From the NCBI RefSeq assembly GCF_000244915.1, contig NZ_CM001442.1, positions 6,770,012-6,834,011 on the forward strand: 64,000 nt of DNA, read 5' to 3'. This DNA is from Bradyrhizobium sp. WSM471. Lineage in GTDB: Bacteria > Pseudomonadota > Alphaproteobacteria > Rhizobiales > Xanthobacteraceae. Positions 53,653 through 62,417 of this stretch are shown here, in pieces; positions within the stretch are counted from its first letter, which is position 1, and each line of letters opens with the position of its first letter. The notes under the pieces were generated by a model. It was not told the DNA's origin. It ran no database searches and saw only the letters and a program-made list of their open reading frames with translations. A program made the translations under genes and the position numbers.

Positions 53653-54528
53653 CTAGCCAAGCTCCCGCAGGGCCGCTTCCACGATCTTGCGCGCATCGGC
53701 CGTGAGAGCGGCCTGCGGCAGGACGGGATCGCCGACGTCGTAGCCCTGGATAGCCAGCCCGGCCTTGATGCAGGCCGCCAGGTTGAAGCGGGCAAAAGCC
53801 TCGTTGATGCGCCACAGCCTGCGCTGGAGCGCCATCGCCTCATCCCAGCGGCCGGCCTTGCAGAGGTCGTAGAGCGCGACGCTCTGGCGCGGAATGATGC
53901 AGGCCGGGCCCGCCATCCAGCCGAGGCCGCCGATCAGCATCACCGCGGCCGGGATATGGGCGGAGGCCGAGAACACCCGCAAGGCATCGCCGCAGCGGTT
54001 CATGATCGAGAGCAGCCGGCCGGTGTTGGTCGAGGCGTCCTTGATGTAGCCGATGCGCGGATGTTCGGCGAGACGCGCGATGATGTCGAGGGTGAGATCG
54101 GAGCGCTGGAATTGCGGATTGGTGTAGATGACGACGGGGATGTCCACGGCATCCGCGATGGCGCGGAAATAGGATTCGACTTGGGCGTCGGCGAGCGGGA
54201 AATACGCTTCCAGGATCGCCAGAATGCCGTTGGCGCCGAGCTTCTGATACGCTTTCGCCTGCGCCACCGCGTCCGCCGTCGAGGTGGAGGCGACGCCCGC
54301 GACAACGGGCACGCGGCCCATTGCCGCCTCGATCGTGGTCTGCACGACCGCGGTGCGTTGGGCGGCATTGAGATAGGCGAACTCGCCGGTCGAGCCGAGC
54401 GGGGTCAGACCGTGGACGCCGGCACCGACCAGATCGTCGCAGAGCTTTGCGAGCACGTTCGTGCGCACCGCGCCATCGGCAGCGACGGGCGAGACGAGAT
54501 AAGGGAAGACGCCGCGAAAATCGGACAT
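53653..54528 (-). CDS. DapA/NAL superfamily aldolase or lyase
   Basis: A protein of 291 residues, a TIM barrel of the dihydrodipicolinate synthase family. GSTGEFAYL replaces GTTGE; the catalytic tyrosine lies in VVIYTNPQF and the Schiff-base lysine in YIKDAS. Lysine biosynthesis is less likely than a sugar acid, hydroxyproline or aromatic aldol step, as the genome should hold a separate dapA and the neighbours are a CoxL-like oxidoreductase and a VOC protein on the same strand. Substrate not assigned. Confidence 0.87.
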   Translation of the reverse strand: MSDFRGVFPYLVSPVAADGAVRTNVLAKLCDDLVGAGVHGLTPLGSTGEFAYLNAAQRTAVVQTTIEAAMGRVPVVAGVASTSTADAVAQAKAYQKLGANGILAILEAYFPLADAQVESYFRAIADAVDIPVVIYTNPQFQRSDLTLDIIARLAEHPRIGYIKDASTNTGRLLSIMNRCGDALRVFSASAHIPAAVMLIGGLGWMAGPACIIPRQSVALYDLCKAGRWDEAMALQRRLWRINEAFARFNLAACIKAGLAIQGYDVGDPVLPQAALTADARKIVEAALRELG

Positions 54529-54592
54529 GTCAGGTGTGAATCCCGGAAACTGGCCAGCGCCTGACCGGTCATACCAACGCTGGCGCCGGCGA

Positions 54593-55558
54593 TCAAACCC
54601 TGATCAGCCGCACCCGCGTGCCCCAGGGATCGATCGCCTCGACGCCATTGGCCAGCGCCGTGACTTTCGCGCCGCCCTTGCGCAGGCGCTCGTCCTGCGC
54701 GGCAAGCAGGTCCGGCTTCTCCGTCACCAGCGAGAACCAGGCGAGCCCTGTTGCCTGATCGTCGCGCTGGCCGGCGCCCTGGCTCTGCCAGACGTTCATG
54801 CCGAGGTGATGATGATAGCGCCCCGACGACAGGAACGCGGCACCGTTGCGGCTGCGGGTCGGGTCCAGGCCGATGGCACCGTGATAGAAGCGCTCGGCCT
54901 GCGCGAGGTCGCCGACGCGCAGATGCATGTGGCCGATGCGCATTCCGTCCGGCGCCTTGGCATAATCAGGCACACGCGCATTGGTCAGCGACAGCAGATC
55001 GGGGATGTTGAGCTCGTCGGACGCCATCTTCACGCTGCCCTCGCTCCACTGCCATTGCGAGGGATCGCGGTCGGCATAGACCTCGATGCCGTTGCCTTCG
55101 GGATCGTCGAGATAGACGGATTCGCTGACGAGGTGATCGGCAAAGCCCGACAGCGGCACACGATGCGAGGCCGCTGCTACCAGCCAGCGCGCAAGGTCCT
55201 TGCGGGTCGGCATCAGGAAGGCGGTGTGGTAAAGGCCCGCGGCGTTGCGTGGTTCGATCTCGGCATCAGGACGGGCCTCCAGCACCAGCAGCGCGATGCC
55301 GGCCGTGCCAAGCTTGGCGGCGCTCGCCGAGCGTTCCATCACAGTGAGCCCGATGACGTCGCGGTAGTAGTCCGCAACCTTGTCGAGATTTTTCACCCGG
55401 AGCGTCACCATGCCGACCCGCATCGGGGTGCGGCTGGCATAGGTCGGCCCGCCGCCCTGCGGTGTGCCCTCGGCGCGCGCCGCGCCCGCGGCCGCCATTG
55501 CAAGCGAGGAGACGCCCGCGAGTTGAAGCAGGGTGCGGCGTGTGAGGTCGATGGTCAT
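54593..55558 (-). CDS. Tat-exported VOC family protein (extradiol dioxygenase-like)
   Basis: A protein of 321 residues from the ATG at 55558; a TTG just upstream is an alternative. A twin-arginine signal ([20 protein letters not shown]) indicates export in folded form. Two VOC modules follow: [20 protein letters not shown], and [20 protein letters not shown] after about residue 205. Metal ligands are likely His (GLYHTAF, GHMHL) and Glu (GIEVYAD). The fold fits catechol 2,3-dioxygenases and glyalase-type enzymes, but export of such an enzyme is unusual. It is downstream of no clear operon partner. Confidence 0.8.
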   Translation of the reverse strand: MTIDLTRRTLLQLAGVSSLAMAAAGAARAEGTPQGGGPTYASRTPMRVGMVTLRVKNLDKVADYYRDVIGLTVMERSASAAKLGTAGIALLVLEARPDAEIEPRNAAGLYHTAFLMPTRKDLARWLVAAASHRVPLSGFADHLVSESVYLDDPEGNGIEVYADRDPSQWQWSEGSVKMASDELNIPDLLSLTNARVPDYAKAPDGMRIGHMHLRVGDLAQAERFYHGAIGLDPTRSRNGAAFLSSGRYHHHLGMNVWQSQGAGQRDDQATGLAWFSLVTEKPDLLAAQDERLRKGGAKVTALANGVEAIDPWGTRVRLIRV

Positions 55559-55760
55559 CAATCAGGGCTCGCAAAAAACGGCTCGAGGCCGTACGGCACA
55601 AGGTCGAGCCGATTGCTACACTTTCCCGTGAGCGGCTCCAATCACATGTTCGTCGGCCGTGGTCTTACGGACCAGCTTCCCTGCCTATTTCCTGGCCATG
55701 CGGCCAGTTACGCGATCGCCCGCGACATCCCAGATTGAGGACAGCTTACAGGAGCCTGCC

Positions 55761-56627
55761 ATGACCGACTCAACTCCCCTGTCCTCGCTTTCGTCCGCGC
55801 TCGCGGATTTGGTCGCGCGCACTGCGCCGTCCGTCCTCGCCGTGCATTCGCATCGCTCTCGCGCCACCGGCTTCGTCTGGAAACCCGGCCTGATCGTCAC
55901 CGCCGACGAGGCGCTGGCTGACGAGGGGGACGTCGCGATCGGCCTCCCCGACGGCAGCCAGGTGGCTGCCACGATCGCGGGCCGTGACCACACCACCGAT
56001 ATCGCGCTGCTGCGCGCCGATACGGCGATTGCTCCGGTCAAGCTGGCCACAACGGTGCCGCCCCTCGGCGCGTTGTCGGTCGTCGTCGCCACCAACCGCG
56101 ATGCGTCGAGCGCCGCGCTCGGCATGGTGTCGCTGTCCGGCAAGAGCTGGCGCTCCTTGCGCGGCGGCGACATCGACGCGCGGATCGAGCTCGACGTCCG
56201 CTTGCGCTCCAGCCAGCAGGGCGGCCTCGCGCTCGATGCATCGGGCGAAGCCTTCGGCATGGCCGTGCTCGGCCCGAGGCGTGTGCTGGTGATCCCGACG
56301 GCGACGATCGAGCGGGTCGCGGCTCAGTTAGAGGCCCGCGGCCGCATCGCACGCGGATATCTTGGCCTCGGGCTGCAGCCGGTCCGGCTCGACGACGGCG
56401 TCGGCGCGATGGTGATGAATGTCGACAAGGCCGGCCCTTCGGCCGCGGCCGGCATCCGCCAGGGCGACGTCATCGTCGCGGTCAACGACCAGAAACTGTC
56501 CGGCGTGCGCGCGCTGTCGCGGACGCTGGGTCCGGCGAGTGTCGGCACGGTGGTCGATGTCGCGGCGCGCCGCGGCGGAGAGCCCGTCAGCTTCAAGGTC
56601 ACGATCGGCGAGAGGCCGGCGGCGTGA
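55761..56627 (+). CDS. Deg/HtrA-like pseudoprotease with PDZ domain
   Basis: A protein of 288 residues from the ATG at 55761, preceded by AGGAG. It has an HtrA-like trypsin fold followed by one PDZ domain (about residues 195-280, LGLGLQPVR and AGIRQGDVIVAVNDQKLSGV). The catalytic triad is lost: where HtrA has VTNNHVV it reads VTADEAL (His replaced), the Asp in GRDHTTDIALL remains, and GNSGGP reads SQQGGLA (Ser replaced). No signal peptide is seen, so it is probably cytoplasmic. It is coupled to a LuxR-type gene by a four-base overlap. A binding or sensor role is more likely than proteolysis. Confidence 0.75.
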   Translation: MTDSTPLSSLSSALADLVARTAPSVLAVHSHRSRATGFVWKPGLIVTADEALADEGDVAIGLPDGSQVAATIAGRDHTTDIALLRADTAIAPVKLATTVPPLGALSVVVATNRDASSAALGMVSLSGKSWRSLRGGDIDARIELDVRLRSSQQGGLALDASGEAFGMAVLGPRRVLVIPTATIERVAAQLEARGRIARGYLGLGLQPVRLDDGVGAMVMNVDKAGPSAAAGIRQGDVIVAVNDQKLSGVRALSRTLGPASVGTVVDVAARRGGEPVSFKVTIGERPAA

Positions 56628-56995
56628 GCGAGGATATCGCGCCCGAGATCGTTCTGGCCCTGGAGATCGACGATCCCGCCCTCGCCGATCGCCTGGCGGC
56701 TCTGCTCGGCAATATCGCCGGGCTTCGCCTCGCCGAACCCGGCGAGAAGGCCGCCGCGACGATCGTCACTCGCGATCCGCGCATCATGCCTGAGGACATC
56801 GCGCTGACACAGCGCGAGCTCGATGTACTGGCGTTGATGGCGGAAGGTGGCTCCAACAAGATGATCGCGCGTCAGCTCGGCATTTCCGTCCACACCGTGA
56901 AATTCCATGTCGGCTCGCTGCTCGACAAGCTCGACGCCACCGGCCGCACCGACGCGGTGGCACATGCGGCCCGCCGCGGCGTGATCGAACTCTAG
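56624..56995 (+). CDS. LuxR-type HTH protein with short N-terminal domain
   Basis: A protein of 123 residues starting at GTG 56624, which overlaps the preceding stop (GTGA). Residues 60-120 form a LuxR/NarL helix-turn-helix (LTQRELDVLALMAEGGSNKM, then IARQLGISVHTVKFHV). The N-terminal 55 residues are too short for a full receiver domain and carry no obvious phospho-acceptor site; they may be a remnant or a protein-binding part. The coupling with a pseudoprotease suggests that protein controls this regulator. Its stop codon overlaps that of the convergent kinase gene in CTAG. Confidence 0.82.
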   Translation: MSEDIAPEIVLALEIDDPALADRLAALLGNIAGLRLAEPGEKAAATIVTRDPRIMPEDIALTQRELDVLALMAEGGSNKMIARQLGISVHTVKFHVGSLLDKLDATGRTDAVAHAARRGVIEL

Positions 56996-58065
56996 AGCGG
57001 GAGCAGCGGGAAGCTGAGCTGAACCGTCAGGCCCGGCGCGTTGTCGTGCAGGGCAATCTCGGCGCCATGGAGGCCGGCGACCGCGGCGACCAGGCTTAAG
57101 CCAAGGCCGTTACCCGGCGTGTAGCGGCTCTGTTCGAGCCGGTAGAAACGCTTGAACACGTGATCGCGCTGATCCGCCGGAATGCCCGGTCCATCGTCGG
57201 CGACCGCGATCGTCGCGCCACGGTCGGTGCTGCGGCAGGTGACGGTCACCTGCCCGCCTTTGCAGCCGTGCTTGATCGCGTTGTCGACGAGATTGGCGAA
57301 GGCGTCGAACAGCAGGTCGCGGTCGCCCGTGATCGCCACCTCGCGATCGCCGCCCAGGCTGAGCCGGGTCGCGACCTGTTCGGCGGCGGCATCGTAGAGC
57401 TCGACGACCTCGCCGGCGACCTCAGTGAGATTGAGCTTGCGAAACGCGCTGCGGCGGGCTCGGGTCTCGATCTCGGAAATGCGGGTGATGGAGGCAAACA
57501 TGCCGAGCACGGCGTCGAGATCGGCGATGGTGTCGCCGATCAGCGCCGCGTCGGCCTCGTCATTGCGCGAGGCGTGATAAGCTTTTTCCAGCCGACCCCG
57601 CATGCGCGTCAGCGGCGTGCGCAAATCATGGGCGACGTTGTCGCTGACCTGCTTGACCTCGCCCATCAGCGTCTCGATGCGGTCGAGCATCTGGTTGAGG
57701 TTTTCGGCGACGCGGTCCCACTCGTCGTGGCTGCCGCGCAAGGGAATGCGCTGGTCGAGGCCCGACATCATGATGGCGCGGCTGGTGGCGTTGATCTCCT
57801 CGATTCGCCCGACCGTGCGGCGCGTCACCAGCACCGCGGCGAGCCCGGCGAGCACCAGCATCAGCACGGCTACCGCAGCCATTGCGAGCTCGATCATCGC
57901 GGTGAAGCCGCCGTGATCGCCGGCATCGCCGACCCGGCTCCGCACATAGGCGATCGTACCGAAATAGACATACGCCATGATTGCCGCGACGATCAGCCCA
58001 AACGCTGCGATCGCGATCAGCGCAAGGCGGAAGGTCGAGGAGCGGAGCGTTTTAGCCAGGAGCAC
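56992..58065 (-). CDS. HAMP-domain sensor histidine kinase
   Basis: A protein of 357 residues. Two membrane helices (about residues 12-34 and 58-80) enclose a very short periplasmic loop of about 25 residues; a HAMP domain follows (about 80-135). The phospho-acceptor is His146 in NVAHDLRTPL. The ATPase part shows LVDNAIKHG (N box), ADDGPGIP (G1), and NGLGLSLVAAVAG (G2). It is encoded downstream of its response regulator with a 14-base overlap. The tiny periplasmic loop suggests sensing within the membrane. Function not assigned. Confidence 0.92.
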   Translation of the reverse strand: MLLAKTLRSSTFRLALIAIAAFGLIVAAIMAYVYFGTIAYVRSRVGDAGDHGGFTAMIELAMAAVAVLMLVLAGLAAVLVTRRTVGRIEEINATSRAIMMSGLDQRIPLRGSHDEWDRVAENLNQMLDRIETLMGEVKQVSDNVAHDLRTPLTRMRGRLEKAYHASRNDEADAALIGDTIADLDAVLGMFASITRISEIETRARRSAFRKLNLTEVAGEVVELYDAAAEQVATRLSLGGDREVAITGDRDLLFDAFANLVDNAIKHGCKGGQVTVTCRSTDRGATIAVADDGPGIPADQRDHVFKRFYRLEQSRYTPGNGLGLSLVAAVAGLHGAEIALHDNAPGLTVQLSFPLLPL

Positions 58066-58744
58066 GGAGACAATATCCGATGCCGCGGATGGTGTGGATC
58101 AGCGGATAGGCCTGGGCACCATCGACCTTGCGACGGACGCGCCCGACATAGACGTCGATGATGTTGGTGGAGGGATCGAAGTGCAAATCCCAGACATGCT
58201 GGAGCAGCATCGCACGCGAGACGACGCGGCCCTCGTTGCGGACCAGATATTCGAGCAGCTGGAATTCCCGCGGCAATAGCGGAATCTTCCGGCCGCGGCG
58301 GCTCGCGCTGCGTGCGATCAGGTCGATGGCGAGATCTCCGATCCGCAGGATCGTCTCCTTGGCGACGGTGTCACTGCGCCGGCCGAGTGCCTCCAGCCGC
58401 GCCAGCAACTCGGTGAAAGAGAACGGCTTGACGAGGTAATCGTCGCCGCCGGCGCGCAAGCCGCGCACGCGGTCGTCGACTTCGCCAAGTGCGGAGATGA
58501 TCAGGAACGGTGCGGCGATGCCGTCGTCACGCAACTGGCGCATCACGCTGATGCCGTCGATGTCGGGCAGCATGCGGTCGATGGTGATGACGGCATAGTC
58601 GCGCGCGGCGCCGCGGCTGAGGGCTTCGCGCCCCGTGGCGGCGAGATCGACATCGTAGCCGGAGGTCGTCAGCTCCTCGACGAGCTGGCCTGCGGTTTCC
58701 GCATCGTCCTCGACGACCAGAATGCGGCGGTGAGCTCCGGTCAT
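58052..58744 (-). CDS. OmpR/PhoB family response regulator
   Basis: A protein of 230 residues. The receiver domain has the acidic pocket VEDD, phospho-acceptor Asp56 (VITIDRMLPD) and Lys106 (YLVKPFS). The C-terminal winged helix (residues 130-228) shows LLPREFQLLEYLVRNEGRVV and the recognition region NIIDVYVGRVRRKVD. It activates or represses genes on phosphorylation by the adjacent kinase, with which it overlaps by 14 bases. The target is unknown. Upstream of it about 100 bases are free before the Gly-rich protein gene on the same strand. Confidence 0.93.
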   Translation of the reverse strand: MTGAHRRILVVEDDAETAGQLVEELTTSGYDVDLAATGREALSRGAARDYAVITIDRMLPDIDGISVMRQLRDDGIAAPFLIISALGEVDDRVRGLRAGGDDYLVKPFSFTELLARLEALGRRSDTVAKETILRIGDLAIDLIARSASRRGRKIPLLPREFQLLEYLVRNEGRVVSRAMLLQHVWDLHFDPSTNIIDVYVGRVRRKVDGAQAYPLIHTIRGIGYCLRAPG

Positions 58745-58841
58745 GACAAACTCCGCGCGACGATCGCCACCAGACTATCCCGTTCCGGGGCTGAGCGGAA
58801 CCGTCCGATGACGATCGCGACAATGGTGCGGTACGGCGATG

Positions 58842-59345
58842 CTAGTACCAAGAGTCTCCGCACACATTGACCCATTGCCACCCATAGGGCGTCAAGCTCC
58901 TGCGCCAGCAGCCGTCATTGTAGCCGGCATAGATGAAAGGTGCTCCGAAGAAGAAGCGATGGTGGTGCCGGAAGAAGGCATGGCGACCAATGAAGGGCCT
59001 GCCGTGCCAGCCGGAGCCAGCGAAGCGCGGCCCGATCGCCGCATGTGCGAAGCGGGCGCCGCCGAAGCCGGGTCCGCCAACATGGGCGAAACGGGCGCCA
59101 CCCATGCCACCAACGTGCATGCCGCCGAAGCCACCGGCGTGCATGCCACCGCCGAAGCCTCCCGCGTGCATGCCACCACCACCGAAATGCCCGCCGCCAC
59201 CAAAGCCGCCATGACCTCCGCCGCCGAAACCACCACCGCCGTGGCCACCGCCTCCACCGCCGCCACGGGCGAGCACAGGCGAAGCGAGCGCCATCACCGC
59301 GGCGATCGACACCGCGGTGAGGCCTTTCAGAATCCTGTTGTCCAT
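58842..59345 (-). CDS. Secreted Gly/His-rich protein
   Basis: A protein of 167 residues from the ATG at 59345, which has GGAGG upstream; the open frame extends further but runs through a palindromic repeat. The signal peptide (residues 1-26, LTAVSIAAVMALASPVLA) is followed by about 65 residues of Gly-rich repeats with His, Met and Phe (GGGMHAGGFGG units), then a His/Phe/Arg segment and a C-terminal WQWVNVCGDSWY with a cysteine pair. Low complexity prevents a family call. It resembles small secreted Gly-rich proteins common in Bradyrhizobium, some linked to stress; metal binding by His/Met is possible. Confidence 0.65.
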   Translation of the reverse strand: MDNRILKGLTAVSIAAVMALASPVLARGGGGGGGHGGGGFGGGGHGGFGGGGHFGGGGMHAGGFGGGMHAGGFGGMHVGGMGGARFAHVGGPGFGGARFAHAAIGPRFAGSGWHGRPFIGRHAFFRHHHRFFFGAPFIYAGYNDGCWRRSLTPYGWQWVNVCGDSWY

Positions 59346-59479
59346 CGAAGCGTCCTCCGTGCTGCGCAGCGATACCTGCCGCGCGAGGAGGCTCAGATGA
59401 AAGCAAGGGACCGGCACCTTCAACTTACAAACGCGCCAGATTCTGACGCGGAAGTTAGGAGGCGTCCCGAATCTCTCCT

Positions 59480-59565
59480 CGTCATTGCGAGGAGCGAAGC
59501 GACGAAGCAATCCAGAGTCCCGCCGCGAAACGATTCTGGATTGCTTCGCTGCGCTCGCAATGACG
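59480..59565. repeat. Palindromic repeat, family F
   Basis: CGTCATTGCGAGGAGCGAAG and GAAGCAATCCAGA on the left pair with TCTGGATTGCTTCGCTGCGC and GCTCGCAATGACG on the right. It is a well-formed long palindrome in the 341-base gap between the Gly-rich protein gene and tex; a partial family B element lies at the other end of the gap. Confidence 0.88.
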
Positions 59566-59616
59566 ATTGGATAGAGCTCTCCATACATCGACCAGTGCGA
59601 TCAGCGGAGGCTCGGC

Positions 59617-59681
59617 CCTCACCCGGAATCCGCGCTTCGCGCGAATTCCGACCTCTCCCCGCAGAAGAGCGGGGACAGGTT
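59617..59681. repeat. Palindromic repeat, family B copy 6 (half element)
   Basis: CCCTCACCCGGAATCCGCGC, then GCGCGAATTCCG and CCTCTCCCCGC...GCGGGGACAGG. Only the right half of the family B unit is present. It lies just downstream of the tex stop codon. Confidence 0.7.
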
Positions 59682-59686
59682 AGAAG

Positions 59687-62026
59687 CTACGCCCGCTTGC
59701 CGCCGTTCTTCTCGGCCGCGCGGCGCAGCGCTTCGGCGAGCGCACCGCCGCCGCCGGAAGACTCCTGCTGGCGCGGGGCCGACGACGTCATGCGGGAGGG
59801 GTTGCGTGGGCTGTTGTCCCGCTGCATGCCGGGCGCGTCCTTCTTGGCGCCGACCTCGTCGTCGAGCCGCAGTGTCAGCGAGATGCGCTTGCGCGCGACC
59901 TCGAAGTCCAGCACCTTGACCTTGACGATGTCGCCGGGCTTCACCACCTCGCGCGGATCCTTGATGTAGGTCCTGGACATCGCCGAGATGTGCACGAGCC
60001 CGTCCTGGTGCACGCCGATATCGACGAAGGCGCCGAACGCGGCGACGTTGGTCACGGTGCCCTCGAGGATCATGCCCTTCTTGAGGTGCTTGATCTCCTC
60101 GACGCCGTCCATGAACACTGCTGCCTTGAACGCCGGACGCGGGTCGCGGCCGGGTTTCTCGAGCTCCCGCAGGATGTCGGTGACGGTCGGCAGACCGAAC
60201 GTCTCGTCCACGAAGTCTTTCGGCTTCAGCGTGCGAACGATGTCGCTGCTGCCGATCAGCGCCTTGATGTCGCTCTTGGTGGCGCTGAGAATCCGGCGCA
60301 CCACCGGATAGGCTTCCGGATGCACGCCGGAGGCGTCGAGCGGGTCCTCGCCGCCGAGGATGCGCAGGAAGCCCGCGCACTGCTCGAACGCCTTGGGGCC
60401 GAGTCGCGGCACGTCCTTCAGCGCCTTGCGCGACTTGAACGGACCGTTGGCGTCGCGGTGTGCCACGATGCTGGAGGCAAGGCCGGAGCCGACGCCCGAC
60501 ACGCGCGCGAGCAGCGGAGCGGACGCGGTGTTGACGTCGACGCCGACGGCGTTCACGCAGTCTTCGACCACCGCGTCGAGCGATTTGGCGAGCTTGGCCT
60601 GGCCGAGGTCGTGCTGGTACTGGCCGACGCCGATCGCCTTGGGCTCGATCTTGACGAGCTCGGCGAGCGGATCCTGAAGCCGCCGCGCGATGGACACCGC
60701 CCCGCGCAGGGTGACGTCGAGATCAGGCAACTCCTCCGAGGCGAAAGCCGAGGCCGAATAGACCGACGCGCCAGCTTCCGACACCACGATCTTGGTCATC
60801 TTCAAGTCAGGCAGGCCCTTGACGAGGTCGGCCGCGAGCTTGTCGGTCTCGCGGGAGGCGGTGCCGTTGCCGATCGCGATCAGCTCGACGCGATGTTTCA
60901 GCGCGAGCTTGCCGAGGATCGCAAGCGCCTCGTTCCACTGCCGCTGCGGCTCGTGCGGGTAGATCACGGCGGTATCCACTACCTTGCCGGTTGCGTCGGT
61001 GACGGCGACCTTGACGCCGGTACGGAAGCCGGGATCGAGGCCCATGGTGACGCGGGTGCCGGCCGGCGCGGCCAGCAGGAGGTCGCGCAGGTTCGAGGCG
61101 AACACGCGCACGGCCTCGGTCTCGGCGGCATTCCACAACCGCATGCGCAGGTCGATGTTGAGATGCACCTGGATCTTGGTGCGCCAGGCCCAGCGCACGG
61201 TGTCGATCATCCAGCGGTCGCCGGCGCGCTTGAGGTCGGCGATGCCGAACCGCTTCATGATCTTCAATTCATACACACTCGGCACGCCCGGGGGCGATGC
61301 TTCGGCCTCGGCCTGGATCTGGAGATCGAGGATTTCTTCCTTCTCGCCGCGGAACATCGCGAGGATGCGGTGCGAGGGCAGCTTGGTCAGCGGCTCGGAG
61401 AACTCGAAATAGTCGGCAAACTTTTCGCCCTCGGTTTTCTTGCCGTCGCGCACCTTGGAGGCCATGCGCGCATTGGTCCACACCTCCTCGCGAAGCGCAC
61501 CGATCAGGTCGGCGTCTTCGTCGAAACGCTCGACCAGGATGGCGCGGGCGCCGTCGAGTGCCGCAGCGGCATCGGCAACGCCCTTCTCGGCATTGACGAA
61601 GGCTTCGGCAACGACCTTCGGATCGTTGGTGGGCTCGGCCATGAGCTGATTGGCGAGCGGCTCGAGGCCGGCTTCCCTGGCGATCTCCGCCTTGGTGCGG
61701 CGCTTCGGCTTGAACGGCAGATAGATGTCTTCGAGGCGCGCCTTGCTGTCGGCGGCGAGAATGGAGGCTTCCAGCGCGGCATCGAGCTTGCCCTGCTCGC
61801 GGACCGAATCGAGGATGGCCTTGCGGCGGTCCTCGAGCTCGCGCAGGTAACCCAGTCGCTCCTCCAGCGTGCGCAATTGCGCGTCGTCGAGCGCACCGGT
61901 CGCTTCCTTGCGGTACCGGGCGATGAAGGGAACCGTGGCGCCGCCGTCGAGCAGAGCCACTGTCGCCTCGACCTGCTCCGCCCGAACTCCAAGCTCCTGC
62001 GCAATTTTCTGGTTGATATTTGCCAC
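59687..62026 (-). CDS. tex: Tex family RNA-binding protein
   Basis: A protein of 779 residues, the standard Tex length. Order of parts: N-terminal helical region with [15 protein letters not shown], a YqgF-like RNase H fold ([20 protein letters not shown]), a helix-hairpin-helix region ([19 protein letters not shown]), and an S1 domain near the C-terminus ([20 protein letters not shown]) followed by a low-complexity tail. Tex binds nucleic acid and affects transcription; it is a conserved single-copy gene. The start has family support ([12 protein letters not shown]). It stands alone on its strand. Confidence 0.97.
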   Translation of the reverse strand: MANINQKIAQELGVRAEQVEATVALLDGGATVPFIARYRKEATGALDDAQLRTLEERLGYLRELEDRRKAILDSVREQGKLDAALEASILAADSKARLEDIYLPFKPKRRTKAEIAREAGLEPLANQLMAEPTNDPKVVAEAFVNAEKGVADAAAALDGARAILVERFDEDADLIGALREEVWTNARMASKVRDGKKTEGEKFADYFEFSEPLTKLPSHRILAMFRGEKEEILDLQIQAEAEASPPGVPSVYELKIMKRFGIADLKRAGDRWMIDTVRWAWRTKIQVHLNIDLRMRLWNAAETEAVRVFASNLRDLLLAAPAGTRVTMGLDPGFRTGVKVAVTDATGKVVDTAVIYPHEPQRQWNEALAILGKLALKHRVELIAIGNGTASRETDKLAADLVKGLPDLKMTKIVVSEAGASVYSASAFASEELPDLDVTLRGAVSIARRLQDPLAELVKIEPKAIGVGQYQHDLGQAKLAKSLDAVVEDCVNAVGVDVNTASAPLLARVSGVGSGLASSIVAHRDANGPFKSRKALKDVPRLGPKAFEQCAGFLRILGGEDPLDASGVHPEAYPVVRRILSATKSDIKALIGSSDIVRTLKPKDFVDETFGLPTVTDILRELEKPGRDPRPAFKAAVFMDGVEEIKHLKKGMILEGTVTNVAAFGAFVDIGVHQDGLVHISAMSRTYIKDPREVVKPGDIVKVKVLDFEVARKRISLTLRLDDEVGAKKDAPGMQRDNSPRNPSRMTSSAPRQQESSGGGGALAEALRRAAEKNGGKRA

Positions 62027-62211
62027 GCGAGAACCCCTCTATCCAAGCACGCATCGCGGAGGCGAACCACCGGCTGCGGGACGCCGCTTATGGACCAATC
62101 AGGGTTGATTCATCAAGGTGCGACGCACGGCCGTCGACAAGGGATTTTTTGTTGAGCCGATGCGATCTCGCCACAATCGTGGGAGCGGGGAAGACGACGC
62201 ACATCTTCCGC

Positions 62212-62340
62212 CGTCGTCCTGGCGAAAGCCAGGACCCATACCGCGGAATTCATCGATTGTGGGCGGTATCAATACCGAACGACGAGCCTTCGCCAAACTC
62301 CCCCATGGGGTAATGGGTCCTGGCTTTCGCCAGGACGACG
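62212..62340. repeat. Palindromic repeat, family D copy 2
   Basis: CGTCGTCCTGGCGAAAGCC and AGGACCCATACC on the left against TGGGTCCTGGCTTTCGCCAG and GACGACG on the right. It lies in the 391-base gap between the divergent tex and cyanuric-acid-amidohydrolase-like genes; outside it the gap shows only the ribosome binding site region of the latter. Confidence 0.85.
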
Positions 62341-62417
62341 AGGAGGACACCTTGACAGGCGCCGCGGTTCAGCGGCTGTTTTGTCGGCCGGGCTCCTGAA
62401 CCCATGTGAGGACTATC

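Noticed and set aside
53653..54528. Lysine biosynthesis dapA
   Set aside because: GSTGE instead of GTTGE, no lysine-pathway neighbours and a catabolic-looking context favour another DapA-family activity.
59990..62155. Open frame of about 720 codons antisense to tex
   Set aside because: tex matches its family from end to end on the other strand; the antisense product has no recognisable domain.
62118..62399. Short open frames within the gap between tex and the ring-opening hydrolase gene
   Set aside because: They are read through a family D palindromic repeat, and similar peptides arise at the other copy near 24.3 kb.
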